This document shows positions 26,458 through 35,862 of a stretch of 64,000 nt of DNA, piece after piece (position 1 is the first letter of the stretch; each line of letters opens with the position of its first letter). The translations under genes were made by a program, and so were the position numbers. The notes beneath the pieces are model-generated. The model saw only the letters and a list, made by a program, of their open reading frames with translations, had not been told where the DNA came from and did no database searches. This stretch comes from JAFIFT01 sp020051095 (GTDB taxonomy: Bacteria; Pseudomonadota; Gammaproteobacteria; Legionellales; Legionellaceae). The stretch lies in NCBI RefSeq assembly GCF_964199965.1, contig NZ_CAXMZT010000001.1:124001-188000 (forward strand), written 5' to 3'.

Positions 26458-27051
26458 ATGATAGAAGTCAAGCAGCTCTATTACAGTATCCAAGCGACAC
26501 CTATATTAACTAATATCAATTGCTCTATTCCAGCTGCTTGTGTGTTTCATATTCAAGCTGGGAATGGTGCTGGGAAGACAACGTTATTACAACTTTTATG
26601 CGGTCTCAAACAACCAGAGAGTGGATTGATTCTTTTTAATCAACAGCCAATACAGGATCGCTTAAGTCGATTTCAACAAAATATCAATTACATTGGTCAT
26701 CAAATACCACTGCAAAATCAATTATCGATTTCTGAACACTGGCTATTATCTTCTGTTCCCGATGAATCTTACCATCAAGCGCTCAATTATTTTCAATTAG
26801 GTCATTGCGAACATGTGCCAGCTATTCAACTATCGGCTGGCCAACGCAAAAAAGCCGTGTTAATGGCATTGCTTCTCCACAAAAGACCCATTTGGATTTT
26901 AGATGAGCCATTTGTTGGATTAGATCAACAAAGCATCTCAAATCTACTAAAATTGATTGAACATCATATTAACCAAAATGGCATTGTTGTTGTAACATCA
27001 CATCAACCGCTTCCAAATTTGTCATGTAAAACAATGAATTATATGTTATGA
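26458..27051 (+). CDS. ccmA: Cytochrome c maturation ABC transporter ATPase CcmA
   Basis: ATPase that drives release of holo-CcmE. Walker A is GNGAGKTT, the ABC signature is LSAGQRKK and Walker B is IWILDEP with the switch His in TSHQ. About 197 residues, typical for CcmA. The start is placed at ATG 26458 (MIEVKQLYYS); TTG 26443 and GTG 26449 are possible. Overlaps ccmB as ATGA. Confidence 0.93.
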   Translation: MIEVKQLYYSIQATPILTNINCSIPAACVFHIQAGNGAGKTTLLQLLCGLKQPESGLILFNQQPIQDRLSRFQQNINYIGHQIPLQNQLSISEHWLLSSVPDESYHQALNYFQLGHCEHVPAIQLSAGQRKKAVLMALLLHKRPIWILDEPFVGLDQQSISNLLKLIEHHINQNGIVVVTSHQPLPNLSCKTMNYML

Positions 27052-27722
27052 ACCAATTTTACCAATTTTGTCGCCGAGAAATTTTACTGAAAGCCAGGCA
27101 ACCAAGGGATGTTGTATTTTCGATTTTGTTTTTTTTGATGGTGTGTTTATTTTTCCCATTGTCCTTGCCATTTTCGCCTAATTCATTAAAGTCCTTGGCG
27201 CCTGGTATTATTTGGTTTGGTTTAACATTGTCCATGTTGTTATCCATCGATCAAGTATGGCAACAAGATTATGATAATGGATTGATGACACAATGGTATT
27301 TATTGCAGAAACCAATTGTAACCATAACCCAAGCAAAAGTACTCGTTCATTGGTTGTCTTCGCTGGTTGCTACCTTATTGATAATGCCAATATTAACAGT
27401 GGCATATGGTTTGCATTTTTACCAGTCTCTTATACTATTTACCGCAGTCTCCGCAGGTTCGCTTATGATTGCTTATTTAACTGCCTTAGCAGCGGCATTT
27501 AGCTTATCGATGCAACAGAAGGGGGTCATGATGGCCTTGATTTTACTTCCTCTCGTGTTACCGGTGATGATTTGGGGAAGTGGTGTGGTCAGTCTAGCGT
27601 CACAACCCATTAATGTTAATCCCTATTTAGCTTTGTTATTGGCAGGATCCATAGGCAGCGTCATGCTATTACCGTGGCCAATCGCTTTAGTTATCAAAAT
27701 GCAAATTAGTGAGTGTGAGTAA
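27048..27722 (+). CDS. ccmB: Cytochrome c maturation permease CcmB
   Basis: Integral membrane partner of CcmA: 224 residues with about six hydrophobic segments and the family opening FCRREILLKARQPRDVVFSILFFLMV. Its ATG overlaps the ccmA stop. About 75 bases separate it from ccmC, the widest gap in the operon. Confidence 0.93.
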   Translation: MNQFYQFCRREILLKARQPRDVVFSILFFLMVCLFFPLSLPFSPNSLKSLAPGIIWFGLTLSMLLSIDQVWQQDYDNGLMTQWYLLQKPIVTITQAKVLVHWLSSLVATLLIMPILTVAYGLHFYQSLILFTAVSAGSLMIAYLTALAAAFSLSMQQKGVMMALILLPLVLPVMIWGSGVVSLASQPINVNPYLALLLAGSIGSVMLLPWPIALVIKMQISECE

Positions 27723-27796
27723 GGCTATCGCCATAAGTTGGCTATGGAAGGAGAGTGTGATAGTATTCTGGCACCGATTGGTAGATTAAAATAACT

Positions 27797-28540
27797 ATGT
27801 GGTCCTTTCTTTATTCTTTAGCCTCGCCTAAATGGTTTTATGAAAACACAACCTGGTTGCAAAGGCCTTTGTTGGTTTGCGCAATTGCTCTACTTTTATC
27901 GGGCCTTTTCACCGGCTTATTTATTGCACCTGCTGATTATCAACAAGGTGATGCTTTCCGAATTATGTATATTCATGTTCCTGCAGCGATGCTTTCGATG
28001 TCATTGTATGCGTTAATGGGTTTTTTAGCTATATTAACACTAGTTTGGCGAATTAAATTGGCAGGAATCTTATTATCTTCGACTGCTCCCATCGGTGCCA
28101 GCATGGCCCTCATCGCACTAGTTACCGGCAGTATATGGGGTAAGCCAATGTGGGGAACCTGGTGGATTTGGGATGCTCGTTTAACCTCTGAGCTCATACT
28201 CCTTTTAATCTATCTTGCCATTATTGCTACACAATCATCGACTCGCAACCCGACACAAGCTGATAAATTAGTTGCTGTGCTGACACTCGTTGGGTTAGTT
28301 GATTTACCAATTATTCATTTTTCTGTTTATTGGTGGAATACGCTGCATCAAGGCGCAACATTATCCCTTTTTTCAAAACCCAAAATCGCTTCTTCCATGT
28401 TATACCCACTTTTTTTGATGATGGTTGGCTTTTTGACCTTGTCTGTGTACTTTATCCTTGATTGCGCAAGAACAAAATTGATTGAACGCGAGAATAAGCA
28501 ACAATGGGTCAAGCACCTATATTTGGGGGGCAATGGATGA
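27797..28540 (+). CDS. ccmC: Haem-handling membrane protein CcmC
   Basis: Presents haem to CcmE. Six predicted membrane helices and the tryptophan-rich WWD motif in GKPMWGTWWIWDARLTSE, flanked by the conserved His in YIHVPAAM and in PIIHFSVYWWNTLHQ. 247 residues. The end overlaps ccmD by ATGA. Confidence 0.95.
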   Translation: MWSFLYSLASPKWFYENTTWLQRPLLVCAIALLLSGLFTGLFIAPADYQQGDAFRIMYIHVPAAMLSMSLYALMGFLAILTLVWRIKLAGILLSSTAPIGASMALIALVTGSIWGKPMWGTWWIWDARLTSELILLLIYLAIIATQSSTRNPTQADKLVAVLTLVGLVDLPIIHFSVYWWNTLHQGATLSLFSKPKIASSMLYPLFLMMVGFLTLSVYFILDCARTKLIERENKQQWVKHLYLGGNG

Positions 28541-28704
28541 ATTATCTAACTCAATGGTTGTCTATGGGCAATTATGACATGTATGTCTGGCCCGCTTATG
28601 GATTGGTTTTTGTTGTATTTTTATTCAATTTCATAAGATTGCGAATGTATAGAAACCGTGTAACTAACCATTTAAAACGATTATTTCAAAGGCCATCGTC
28701 ATGA
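28537..28704 (+). CDS. ccmD: Haem exporter small subunit CcmD
   Basis: 55 residues with one membrane helix (YVWPAYGLVFVVFLFNFIRL) and a basic C-terminus, the standard CcmD layout. ATG 28537 overlaps the ccmC stop and is preferred over the longer frame at 28504, which lies in ccmC. Needed for release of holo-CcmE from CcmABC. Confidence 0.88.
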   Translation: MNYLTQWLSMGNYDMYVWPAYGLVFVVFLFNFIRLRMYRNRVTNHLKRLFQRPSS

Positions 28705-29144
28705 ATCCGGTACGTCGACAACGATTGCTGTTAATTGTTTCCTTGCTTGTTGGGTTGCTCATTGTCTTGGGTTTAGTCTTATATGCACTCAGACAAAACA
28801 TTAGTCTATTTTATACACCAACACAAATCATGCATCACGAAGCCCCTATCAATCAGACCATACGCCTTGGCGGCATGGTAAAGCAGGGATCTGTTTCACG
28901 AAAACCAGGTGGGCTTGAAGTTCAATTTACCTTGACCGATTTTGCCAATGATGTGGTGGTGTTTTATGAAGGCATCCTCCCTGATTTGTTTCGAGAAGGT
29001 CAGGGCATCGTTACCACGGGTACCATGAATGAGAAAGGACGTTTTCAAGCAAGCAATGTACTCGCAAAGCACGATGAAAACTATATGCCTCCTGAAGTGA
29101 AGGCTTCAATGCAAAAGACCTTAAAGACAGGAGCTAGCAGCTAA
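28701..29144 (+). CDS. ccmE: Haem chaperone CcmE
   Basis: Periplasmic chaperone that covalently carries haem to CcmF. N-terminal anchor (LLLIVSLLVGLLIVLGLVL), OB-fold region with GGMVKQGSV and the haem-binding His in VLAKHDENYMPPEV. ATGA overlap with ccmD and a one-base overlap with ccmF. Confidence 0.95.
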   Translation: MNPVRRQRLLLIVSLLVGLLIVLGLVLYALRQNISLFYTPTQIMHHEAPINQTIRLGGMVKQGSVSRKPGGLEVQFTLTDFANDVVVFYEGILPDLFREGQGIVTTGTMNEKGRFQASNVLAKHDENYMPPEVKASMQKTLKTGASS

Positions 29145-31096
29145 TGTATTTTCCTGAGATAGGTTTAATGGCCTTAATACTTGCTTTGCTATCGAGCTTC
29201 GTTTTAATGGTTATTCCTACCATTGGCATCGTTCAACAGCGTGAGGACGTGATGGGCCGAAGCCGAAATTTAACAAGGCTTGTGTTCCTTTTGGTACTTA
29301 TCGCTCAAGCGATATTAACCGTATGTTTTATACAAGACGATTTTAGTGTGCTTTATGTTGCATCAAACTCAAGTACTTTACTGCCTTGGTTTTATAAACT
29401 ATGTGCCGTTTGGGGTGGTCACGAGGGCTCCATCTTGTTATGGGTTCTGATATTAACCTTTTGGATGGTGTTAATTGCTCAATTTAGTCAGTATTTACCT
29501 ATACAATTTGTTAGCAGGGTGCTTATCGTCCTTGGTTTTTTAAGTTTCGGTCTGCTTTCTTTTATTCTATTTACCTCCAATCCTTTTATTAGACAACTAA
29601 CGCCAATTCCATTGGAAGGGCGTGATTTAAATCCGCTATTACAAGATCCGGGATTTCTTTTTCATCCCCCTATGTTGTATATGGGCTATGTTGGATTTGC
29701 TATTGCATTTGCATTTGCCATTGCAGCATTATGGATGGGTACCGTTGAATCAACCTGGGCCAGATGGACAAGACCCTGGACGATGGGGGCATGGTGTTGT
29801 TTGACGGTGGGGATCACATTAGGTAGCTGGTGGGCTTATCGCGAGCTAGGTTGGGGTGGTTGGTGGTTTTGGGATCCTGTCGAAAATGCCTCCTTTATGC
29901 CCTGGCTTGCTGGAACAGCATTAATCCACTCATTAATTGCGTGTGAAAAGCGAGAGCAATTTAAAGCCTGGACTGTCTTATTAGCCATTATGACATTTTC
30001 ATTGAGTTTAATTGGCACATTTTTAGTGCGTTCGGGTGTGCTGACATCAGTACATGCCTTTGCAGTGGATCCACAAAGAGGCCTTTATATCTTAGCATTT
30101 CTGATTATAGTCATCGGCGGCTCATTGAGCTTATTTGCTTGGCGTGGTGAAACATTAGTGAACCCACATAAACCAAGAGCCTATTCTCGAGAGGGGTTTT
30201 TATTACTGAATAATATTATTCTTGTTGTCACTTTATTTTCTATCTTGCTTGGAACACTATACCCATTAATCGTAGATGGACTTAATTTAGGAAAAATATC
30301 GGTTGGAGCTCCTTATTTTAATACGGTATTTGTACCATTGATGATTCCCTTATTTGTGTTAATGGGGGTAGGGATTCATGTCAGGTGGCAATCAGACCGC
30401 TTCATAAGAATTCGTTCGACATTAATCAAAATGGTTATCATTACAATAATCACGGCCTTTGGGGTGTTTTGGTGGGCTGATTATACCATCTATCTCCAAC
30501 CATTCTTTGGTTTATGCTTGGCACTTTGGATAAAAAGCAGCATATTGCTATCGGTGATTAATCGATGGAAAGAAAATGGTATTCGCGGGATGACTGCTTC
30601 ATTTTGGTCCATGAATCTGGCTCATTTTGGTGTTGCAATGGTCATCGTTGGGGTGTCCATTTCAACAGGATATGGGATTACACGCGACGTTAGCATGAAA
30701 CCTGGCCAGCAACTGACAATCGGTGGTTATACAATACAATTTGAGTCTGAAAATACATTGCAAGGACCTAATTATGGTGGAACGATTGCTCAGTTTCATG
30801 TTGAAAAGGGCAACTATCACTCGGTAGTCTATCCTGAGAAACGAATCTATCATGTTGGAAAAATGGCAATGACCGATGCTGCCATTGACGTGACGCCTTT
30901 TCGAGATATTTATATTGCCTTAGGTGAACCGCTTGATGATAATTCATGGTCAGTTCGACTTTATTATAAACCGTTGGTGCGTTGGATATGGGCAGGTGGT
31001 TTTGTCATTTTGCTAGGCGGTTTAACTGCCTTGCTAAACCCGCGCTACTATCGCAAGTGTTTAGCAAGCGAACTGGGTATGGGGCGCTCAGTATGA
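29144..31096 (+). CDS. ccmF: Cytochrome c haem lyase subunit CcmF
   Basis: Large polytopic membrane protein of 650 residues carrying the WWD domain (WWAYRELGWGGWWFWDPVENAS) and the conserved AVWGGHEGS and HPPMLYMGYVG motifs. It attaches haem to apocytochrome c with CcmH. Followed without gap by ccmG (ATGA). Confidence 0.96.
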   Translation: MYFPEIGLMALILALLSSFVLMVIPTIGIVQQREDVMGRSRNLTRLVFLLVLIAQAILTVCFIQDDFSVLYVASNSSTLLPWFYKLCAVWGGHEGSILLWVLILTFWMVLIAQFSQYLPIQFVSRVLIVLGFLSFGLLSFILFTSNPFIRQLTPIPLEGRDLNPLLQDPGFLFHPPMLYMGYVGFAIAFAFAIAALWMGTVESTWARWTRPWTMGAWCCLTVGITLGSWWAYRELGWGGWWFWDPVENASFMPWLAGTALIHSLIACEKREQFKAWTVLLAIMTFSLSLIGTFLVRSGVLTSVHAFAVDPQRGLYILAFLIIVIGGSLSLFAWRGETLVNPHKPRAYSREGFLLLNNIILVVTLFSILLGTLYPLIVDGLNLGKISVGAPYFNTVFVPLMIPLFVLMGVGIHVRWQSDRFIRIRSTLIKMVIITIITAFGVFWWADYTIYLQPFFGLCLALWIKSSILLSVINRWKENGIRGMTASFWSMNLAHFGVAMVIVGVSISTGYGITRDVSMKPGQQLTIGGYTIQFESENTLQGPNYGGTIAQFHVEKGNYHSVVYPEKRIYHVGKMAMTDAAIDVTPFRDIYIALGEPLDDNSWSVRLYYKPLVRWIWAGGFVILLGGLTALLNPRYYRKCLASELGMGRSV

Positions 31097-31626
31097 TAAA
31101 TCGAACTTTTATTTACCGATTACTCCCATTAGTTGCTTTTATATCGCTCGTATTAATTTTTTTTCGGGGATTATTCCTAGAACCTCAAACGATTCCATCG
31201 GTTAAAATTAACCAGACTGTACCTCGATTTCACTTACCAAACCTCATCAATGGAGAATTAATAGACCAGTCTATTTTTAACGGTAAATGGACTGTCTTAA
31301 ATGTTTGGGCAAGCTGGTGTGAAGCTTGTTCGCTTGAGCACCCATTCCTAATTGAGTTAGGAAACCAAGGTGTCAACTTAGTTGGTATCAATTATAAAGA
31401 TGACGAAGAATCTGCAAAAGCTTGGTTAAATAGTTATGGAAATCCCTATCAAGCGGTTCTTTTTGATAAACGAGGCCACGTTGCCATTGATTTTGGTGTT
31501 TATGGGTCTCCAGAAACATTTTTAATTGATAAGCGGGGGATTATTCGATATCGGCATGTCGGTATTTTAACAACTGACATCTGGCAACATGCGTTCTTGC
31601 CGATCATAAAAGGGCAATCAACATGA
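31093..31626 (+). CDS. ccmG: Periplasmic thiol:disulfide oxidoreductase CcmG/DsbE
   Basis: Membrane-anchored thioredoxin-fold protein that reduces apocytochrome c haem-site cysteines. N-terminal anchor (LLPLVAFISLVLIFF), active site WASWCEACSLEHP, and the cis-Pro region YGSPETFLIDK. The ATG at 31093 overlaps the ccmF stop; the frame continuing up to 30982 is inside ccmF. The CEAC dipeptide differs from the common CPTC/CPYC. Confidence 0.93.
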   Translation: MINRTFIYRLLPLVAFISLVLIFFRGLFLEPQTIPSVKINQTVPRFHLPNLINGELIDQSIFNGKWTVLNVWASWCEACSLEHPFLIELGNQGVNLVGINYKDDEESAKAWLNSYGNPYQAVLFDKRGHVAIDFGVYGSPETFLIDKRGIIRYRHVGILTTDIWQHAFLPIIKGQST

Positions 31627-32021
31627 AGAAAGTGCATTGGATCATGGTTGCTTGGTTTATATCAGCTATGGTGATGGCTGAGCCAGCCGCTGAGTTATAT
31701 CCATTTGAAACCAAGGCCCAGTCTTCCCAATTTCATCATATGCTTTCATCACTTCGTTGCCTTGTTTGCCAAAACCAAAATTTAGAAGATTCCCATGCAC
31801 CACTGGCAAAGGATTTAAAAGAGAAAGTCTATGAGTTAGTCAAAGAGGGCAGAAGTGATGATGAAATCATGCATTTTATGACCGATCGCTATGGTGATTT
31901 TGTGCTGTTTAATCCACCGGTTAAGTGGCTAACCTATCTGTTATGGTTTGGTCCCTTGCTGTTTGTTATCTCGGGGCTTTTTGTGTTCTTGCAAAGTTGT
32001 CAGCGAAAAGAAGTAAATTAA
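31623..32021 (+). CDS. ccmH: Cytochrome c maturation protein CcmH (NrfF-like)
   Basis: Signal peptide, then the LRCLVCQNQ redox motif and a C-terminal membrane anchor (YLLWFGPLLFVISGLFVFLQ). The short form (132 residues) carries only the N-terminal CcmH half; the TPR half is a separate gene, ccmI, directly downstream. ATGA overlap with ccmG. Confidence 0.94.
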   Translation: MKKVHWIMVAWFISAMVMAEPAAELYPFETKAQSSQFHHMLSSLRCLVCQNQNLEDSHAPLAKDLKEKVYELVKEGRSDDEIMHFMTDRYGDFVLFNPPVKWLTYLLWFGPLLFVISGLFVFLQSCQRKEVN

Positions 32022-32022
32022 T

Positions 32023-32706
32023 ATGATGTTATTCTGTTCTATCTCTGTTTTATTAGTGCTACTCACTGCTTTGGTAATTGCTTGGTTGATGCCAATTCGA
32101 CGAAATTTTCAATTGCTGACAGTATTTGCTGTTGTCGTGTGTTCATTTTTTATCTATAGACTGATTGGTGCTTACCCTGATTTGACACAATACCAACAAA
32201 AACAACAAGAAAAGGAAAAGGTATCGCAATTATTACAATCCATGGATGGCAAACAGGGGCTTATTAATCGTTTACAAGAAAAGGTGAAGTCACAACCCAA
32301 TAGTGCACAAGGTCATTATTTGCTTGCGAAGCTTCTTGCCAGTGAAGGAAAATGGGAAGAGGCAATGGTTCATTTTAAAAATGCAAACCATCTTGAGCCA
32401 GCGAATAGTAATTATCAAATTAATTATGCCTATGCTTTATGGCAGATGAATCATAACCAATTTAACCCTATAATTCGCGATTTGTTTCAGCAAGTTCTCC
32501 GACAAAATCCTAATCAAATCGATGCGCTAAATATGTTAGCCATGGATGCCTACCAACAAAGCCACTTCAATGAGGCAATCTCTTATTGGCGAAGATTATT
32601 GCAGCTGGCACCACCCGGATCAGAAGATGCTAGAATGATTGAAGCAGCCGTTCAAAAAGCCTATGATTCTCAGAAATCAGATGTTAAGAAAGACGACCCT
32701 ATTTAA
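32023..32706 (+). CDS. ccmI: Cytochrome c biogenesis TPR protein CcmI
   Basis: Apocytochrome c chaperone. Two N-terminal membrane helices flank a basic loop (IAWLMPIRRNFQ), and tetratricopeptide repeats begin near residue 90 (NSAQGHYLLAKLLASEGKWEEAMVHF, then ANSNYQINYAYALWQM and IDALNMLAMDAYQQSHFNEAISYW). Shorter than the E. coli CcmH C-terminal half or Rhodobacter CcmI. Ends the ccm operon. Confidence 0.88.
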   Translation: MMLFCSISVLLVLLTALVIAWLMPIRRNFQLLTVFAVVVCSFFIYRLIGAYPDLTQYQQKQQEKEKVSQLLQSMDGKQGLINRLQEKVKSQPNSAQGHYLLAKLLASEGKWEEAMVHFKNANHLEPANSNYQINYAYALWQMNHNQFNPIIRDLFQQVLRQNPNQIDALNMLAMDAYQQSHFNEAISYWRRLLQLAPPGSEDARMIEAAVQKAYDSQKSDVKKDDPI

Positions 32707-32755
32707 TTTAGGGTCAATGTTAACAATTAGCTTATAATAAAGAGCGGGTTTCATC

Positions 32756-33328
32756 ATGATTTGTTGTGATAAATTAAACATAGCGTATCATCCCCACTTT
32801 TTAACTGTGTCAGAATCAAACCAGTATTTTAATCAATTGATAAATAGTATCTGTTGGCAACAAGAATCCTATAAAATGTTTGGTAAATCGGTGTTAGCGC
32901 CACGGTTAGTCGCCTGGCATGGGGACGAGGACGCCATTTACCAATATAGTGGCGTCAAGCATCAACCATCCCCATGGAATGAGCCGCTTTTGCAATTAAA
33001 ACATAAGGTGGAGGTGTTAATTCGCCATCCATTTAATAGTGTTCTCTTGAATCTCTATCGTGATGGACAAGACAGCATGGGGTGGCATACAGATAATGAG
33101 CGTGAACTCAGCGACAAACCGATTATCGCCTCAATAACATTAGGTGCTGAACGCAAATTTTTATTGCGAAACAACCAAACTAAACAGCGCACACAACTCA
33201 CGTTAGAGCAGGGTAGTGTATTAATTATGCAGGGAGACACCCAAAACCACTATAAGCATTCGATTCCAAAAACGAATGCGATTATTGGACCAAGAATTAA
33301 TTTAACATTTCGTCTGATTAAATTTTAA
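32756..33328 (+). CDS. alkB: AlkB-family 2-oxoglutarate/Fe(II) DNA dealkylase
   Basis: Oxidative demethylase repairing 1-methyladenine/3-methylcytosine-type lesions. The iron ligands are His and Asp in GWHTDNE and His in HYKHSIPKT; 2-oxoglutarate is held by the Arg in GPRINLTFRLI. The substrate loop NLYRDGQDSMGWH is typical. At 190 residues it resembles the short bacterial AlkB/ALKBH2-like group rather than E. coli AlkB itself. Stands alone between ccm and the MFS gene. Confidence 0.9.
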   Translation: MICCDKLNIAYHPHFLTVSESNQYFNQLINSICWQQESYKMFGKSVLAPRLVAWHGDEDAIYQYSGVKHQPSPWNEPLLQLKHKVEVLIRHPFNSVLLNLYRDGQDSMGWHTDNERELSDKPIIASITLGAERKFLLRNNQTKQRTQLTLEQGSVLIMQGDTQNHYKHSIPKTNAIIGPRINLTFRLIKF

Positions 33329-33374
33329 AAAAACGTCTTCTTATGTACACGCAACGATAAAAGAGACCAAAACA

Positions 33375-33404
33375 TTGACAAAAGGGTGATTAATAAGGTG
33401 TAAT
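33375..33404 (+). promoter_or_regulatory. Sigma-70-type promoter for the MFS gene
   Basis: TTGACA at 33375-33380, an 18-base spacer and TGTAAT at 33399-33404. The predicted transcript begins about 20 bases before the TTG start at 33432, leaving no room for a normal ribosome-binding site. Confidence 0.6.
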
Positions 33405-33431
33405 AGTAAAAAACAACTACATCAATCTATC

Positions 33432-34736
33432 TTGAAAGCACATAACACTCCTAGCTTGTTCAAATCCTATGTCATCTTTATTCTGGCAGCGAGTTTTTAT
33501 TTATATGAATTCGTTTTGCAGGTTGCACCTAGCGTTATGGCTGAGCCAATGATGCAAACTTTCAAGGTGACAGCAGAAGGCTTTGGCATTGTTTCTGCCT
33601 TTTACTTTTATGCCTACGCACCGATGCAATTGCCTGCTGGCTTGTTGTATGATCGTTATGGTCCTCGGCGTTTAATGACCATTGCACTGTTAGTGTGCGC
33701 ATTTGGATCGATATTTTTTGCTTCAACCAATAGTTTAATTACGGCTGCAGTTGGACGATTTTTAATTGGCTTAGGATCCGCTTTTTCTTTTATCGGTGTT
33801 TTAGTTCTTATTTCGCGATGGTTTCCTCCTCATTATTTTGCTGTTTTAGCTGGCATAGCGCAATTAATGAGCTCGCTAGGCGCTATGTTTGGCGAAATGC
33901 CACTTGCTGCATTGATTGATCTGGTTAACTGGCGAAATGCGAGCTTTATATTAGGTGGAATTGGCATTGCATTGGCGTTGTTGATGGTCATTGTCATACG
34001 AGATTATCCTGTGCCACCCAAACGAAGCCCACAAAAGCGAAGCTTTTTAGGAGAAATTCGTCGGTTAAAAGAAGTATGTCGGCATAGCTATACCTGGTTT
34101 ATCAGTGCTTATGCCTTTACTATATGGACGCCCATTGCTGTTTTTGCGGTTTTATGGGGCGTGCCTTTCTTGCAAGAAAAATATCAAGTCAGTGTTCTAG
34201 TTGCATCAGGTATGTGCAGTATGATTTGGCTAGGAATTGGTATTGGCTCTCCTTTGTTGGGATGGTTAAGTGATCACATATACAGCCGTAAAATTTCGTT
34301 AGCGATATCCTCTTTGTTGGGCTTTATCGCCACTGTAGTAATTCTATATGTTCCCAACGTATCACCTGCAATGGCTTATTTAGTGCTATTTGTTATGGGG
34401 CTTGGATCGGGGGGGCAAACGGTGAGTTTTGCGGTTGTCAAAGATAATAATCCGCCTCACCTTGTCGGCACAGCGTCTGGTTTTAATAATTTATCTGTCT
34501 TGCTTGGCGGTGCAATATTTCAACCACTCGTGGGTATTTTTCTGCACAGAAGTGGAAATTGGGTGATGATCAATCATAGTGTTTCTTACCCATTAACCTC
34601 CTATCAATGGTCATTGTCAGTGATGCCATTATGTTATTTAGCGAGTTTAATAATAGCGGTGTTTCTATTAAAGGAATCTCATCCTGAACATCAAAGCCCA
34701 GGACTAGCCCGGGCGGATGAAACTAATGGGGCTTAA
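33432..34736 (+). CDS. MFS transporter (paralogue of 40861-42234)
   Basis: Twelve predicted membrane segments. The MFS signature after TM2 is LLYDRYGPRRLM, and the second-half repeat is GWLSDHIYSRK. The opening (LYEFVLQVAPSVMAEPMMQTFKVTAEGFGIVSAFYFYAYAPMQ, shown in pieces of the conserved pattern VAPSVM...FYAYA.MQLP) matches the transporter at 40861-42234, so the two are paralogues. Substrate unknown. No upstream in-frame ATG exists; TTG 33432 is the likely start, just behind a good promoter. Its stop overlaps the convergent secreted-protein gene by four bases. Confidence 0.88.
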   Translation: MKAHNTPSLFKSYVIFILAASFYLYEFVLQVAPSVMAEPMMQTFKVTAEGFGIVSAFYFYAYAPMQLPAGLLYDRYGPRRLMTIALLVCAFGSIFFASTNSLITAAVGRFLIGLGSAFSFIGVLVLISRWFPPHYFAVLAGIAQLMSSLGAMFGEMPLAALIDLVNWRNASFILGGIGIALALLMVIVIRDYPVPPKRSPQKRSFLGEIRRLKEVCRHSYTWFISAYAFTIWTPIAVFAVLWGVPFLQEKYQVSVLVASGMCSMIWLGIGIGSPLLGWLSDHIYSRKISLAISSLLGFIATVVILYVPNVSPAMAYLVLFVMGLGSGGQTVSFAVVKDNNPPHLVGTASGFNNLSVLLGGAIFQPLVGIFLHRSGNWVMINHSVSYPLTSYQWSLSVMPLCYLASLIIAVFLLKESHPEHQSPGLARADETNGA

Positions 34737-35101
34737 ATTCTGCATTTCGCCGAGACAGTTGACTCTCCGTAATTGGTAATTTGAACGACAGCTTTATACT
34801 CTGCTTCAAGATGGAAATCTTCATTAGGATGAACTGTGACTGCCATGTCTTGCCCTTGTTTTAAATAATTACCATTAATTTTACCACTACGATGGACCAT
34901 CTTCCCGACCAATGTATCCTCTTCATCATTCGAATTGATGGTGCAATGCGTATCTAAATCCCAGTACAGAGGGTTTTGAATGGTAACTGGCTGATTAGGA
35001 GGGAAGTGGTAAGTTCTGGTAATGGATGCGTGTAAGGATAATGGCATATTGATTGAAAAAATGATGACTGAGGCAATGATTGATTTGGGTATGAAATGCA
35101 T
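34733..35101 (-). CDS. Small secreted protein of unknown function (paralogue of 16166-16555)
   Basis: 122 residues with a signal peptide (SIIASVIIFSINMPLSLHA) and two cysteines (LDTHCTINSNDEED; STVSAKCRI). It aligns with the gene at 16166-16555 over the whole mature part: C-x5-DE-x-D, the KM dipeptide, N-x3-L-x2-G, VTV-x2-N-x3-H and TN-x-G. ATG 35101 has AAGGAG seven bases upstream and is preferred over the ATG at 35122. No known domain is recognised. Confidence 0.8.
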   Translation of the reverse strand: MHFIPKSIIASVIIFSINMPLSLHASITRTYHFPPNQPVTIQNPLYWDLDTHCTINSNDEEDTLVGKMVHRSGKINGNYLKQGQDMAVTVHPNEDFHLEAEYKAVVQITNYGESTVSAKCRI

Positions 35102-35227
35102 AAACAACTCCTTGTTGGCCATTTTATATATTAAATGAAGAAAATTTATAGACTATTTAAATTACCCAAAAAACGTACAAAGTGCAAGTATTAATCAAAC
35201 AAGACATTCACACATAGGATACAAAGC

Positions 35228-35257
35228 GGATGGTACTATGTTACAAATACCATCCGA
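35228..35257 (-). terminator. Hairpin terminator behind hsp20
   Basis: CGGATGGTA (35228-35236) pairs with TACCATCCG (35249-35257), five bases after the hsp20 stop on the minus strand. The following bases are only moderately T-rich, so termination strength is uncertain. Confidence 0.55.
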
Positions 35258-35262
35258 TATCA

Positions 35263-35709
35263 TCATTCTTCGACTTTGACATCAATTGTTTTTGCTTTTG
35301 GAGCTTCTTTTTTAGGGATGATTATTTCAAGTACGCCATTTTTCATCGTTGCATTGATAGCATTTTCATCAACAGATTCTGGCAGGGTAAATTGTCGATA
35401 AAACTTACCTTTACTTCGTTCATAGCGATAATAATTTTGTTTTTCAGTCTCTTCTGTTTCATGTTCTCGGGAGCCTTCAATTGTTAAAATGTTATCATGC
35501 ATTGAAACAGAAACGTCTTTTTTTTGTATTCCAGGTAGGTCCATTAAAAAATGATATTGCTTTTCATTTTCTTTAACATCCACTGCAGGCACCCATTGAC
35601 TGGTTTCGCTGCTGCTTTTGCCACTTCGATAATGGTAGCCGCTGTTATCAAATAACCGATTGATTTCACTTAATATTCCCATCGGATCATAAGTCACCAT
35701 ACGAGTCAT
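35263..35709 (-). CDS. Small heat-shock protein, Hsp20 family
   Basis: ATP-independent chaperone that holds unfolding proteins. 148 residues: N-terminal PMGILSEINRLFD, an alpha-crystallin domain from about residue 38 (WVPAVDVKENEKQYHFLMDLPGI) to the GVLEIIIPK motif, then the short C-terminal extension. It resembles the GspA stress protein of Legionella. The ATG has GGAGAG eight bases upstream. A small hairpin (35759-35785) lies in the presumed 5' region. Confidence 0.93.
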   Translation of the reverse strand: MTRMVTYDPMGILSEINRLFDNSGYHYRSGKSSSETSQWVPAVDVKENEKQYHFLMDLPGIQKKDVSVSMHDNILTIEGSREHETEETEKQNYYRYERSKGKFYRQFTLPESVDENAINATMKNGVLEIIIPKKEAPKAKTIDVKVEE

Positions 35710-35862
35710 TTTATCTCTCCTTTAACAAAGTTATTAAACATTTAAATAAAATAATGTATAGCCCATTATTATTAAAATGGGGCTAAAATTATAAAAATCA
35801 AATGCTTTTTTTTTTTAGAAAATTCGTTGTCTATAAAGTTGTTTAAAATGGAGATAATATTA

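Noticed and set aside
30982..31092. 5' extension of the ccmG frame
   Set aside because: Lies wholly inside ccmF. The ATG at 31093 overlaps the ccmF stop and gives a normal membrane anchor.
35759..35785. Heat-shock operator (CIRCE) or thermosensor upstream of hsp20
   Set aside because: The hairpin TAGCCCATT/AATGGGGCTA does not match CIRCE (TTAGCACTC-N9-GAGTGCTAA) and is too far from the start codon to mask the ribosome-binding site.
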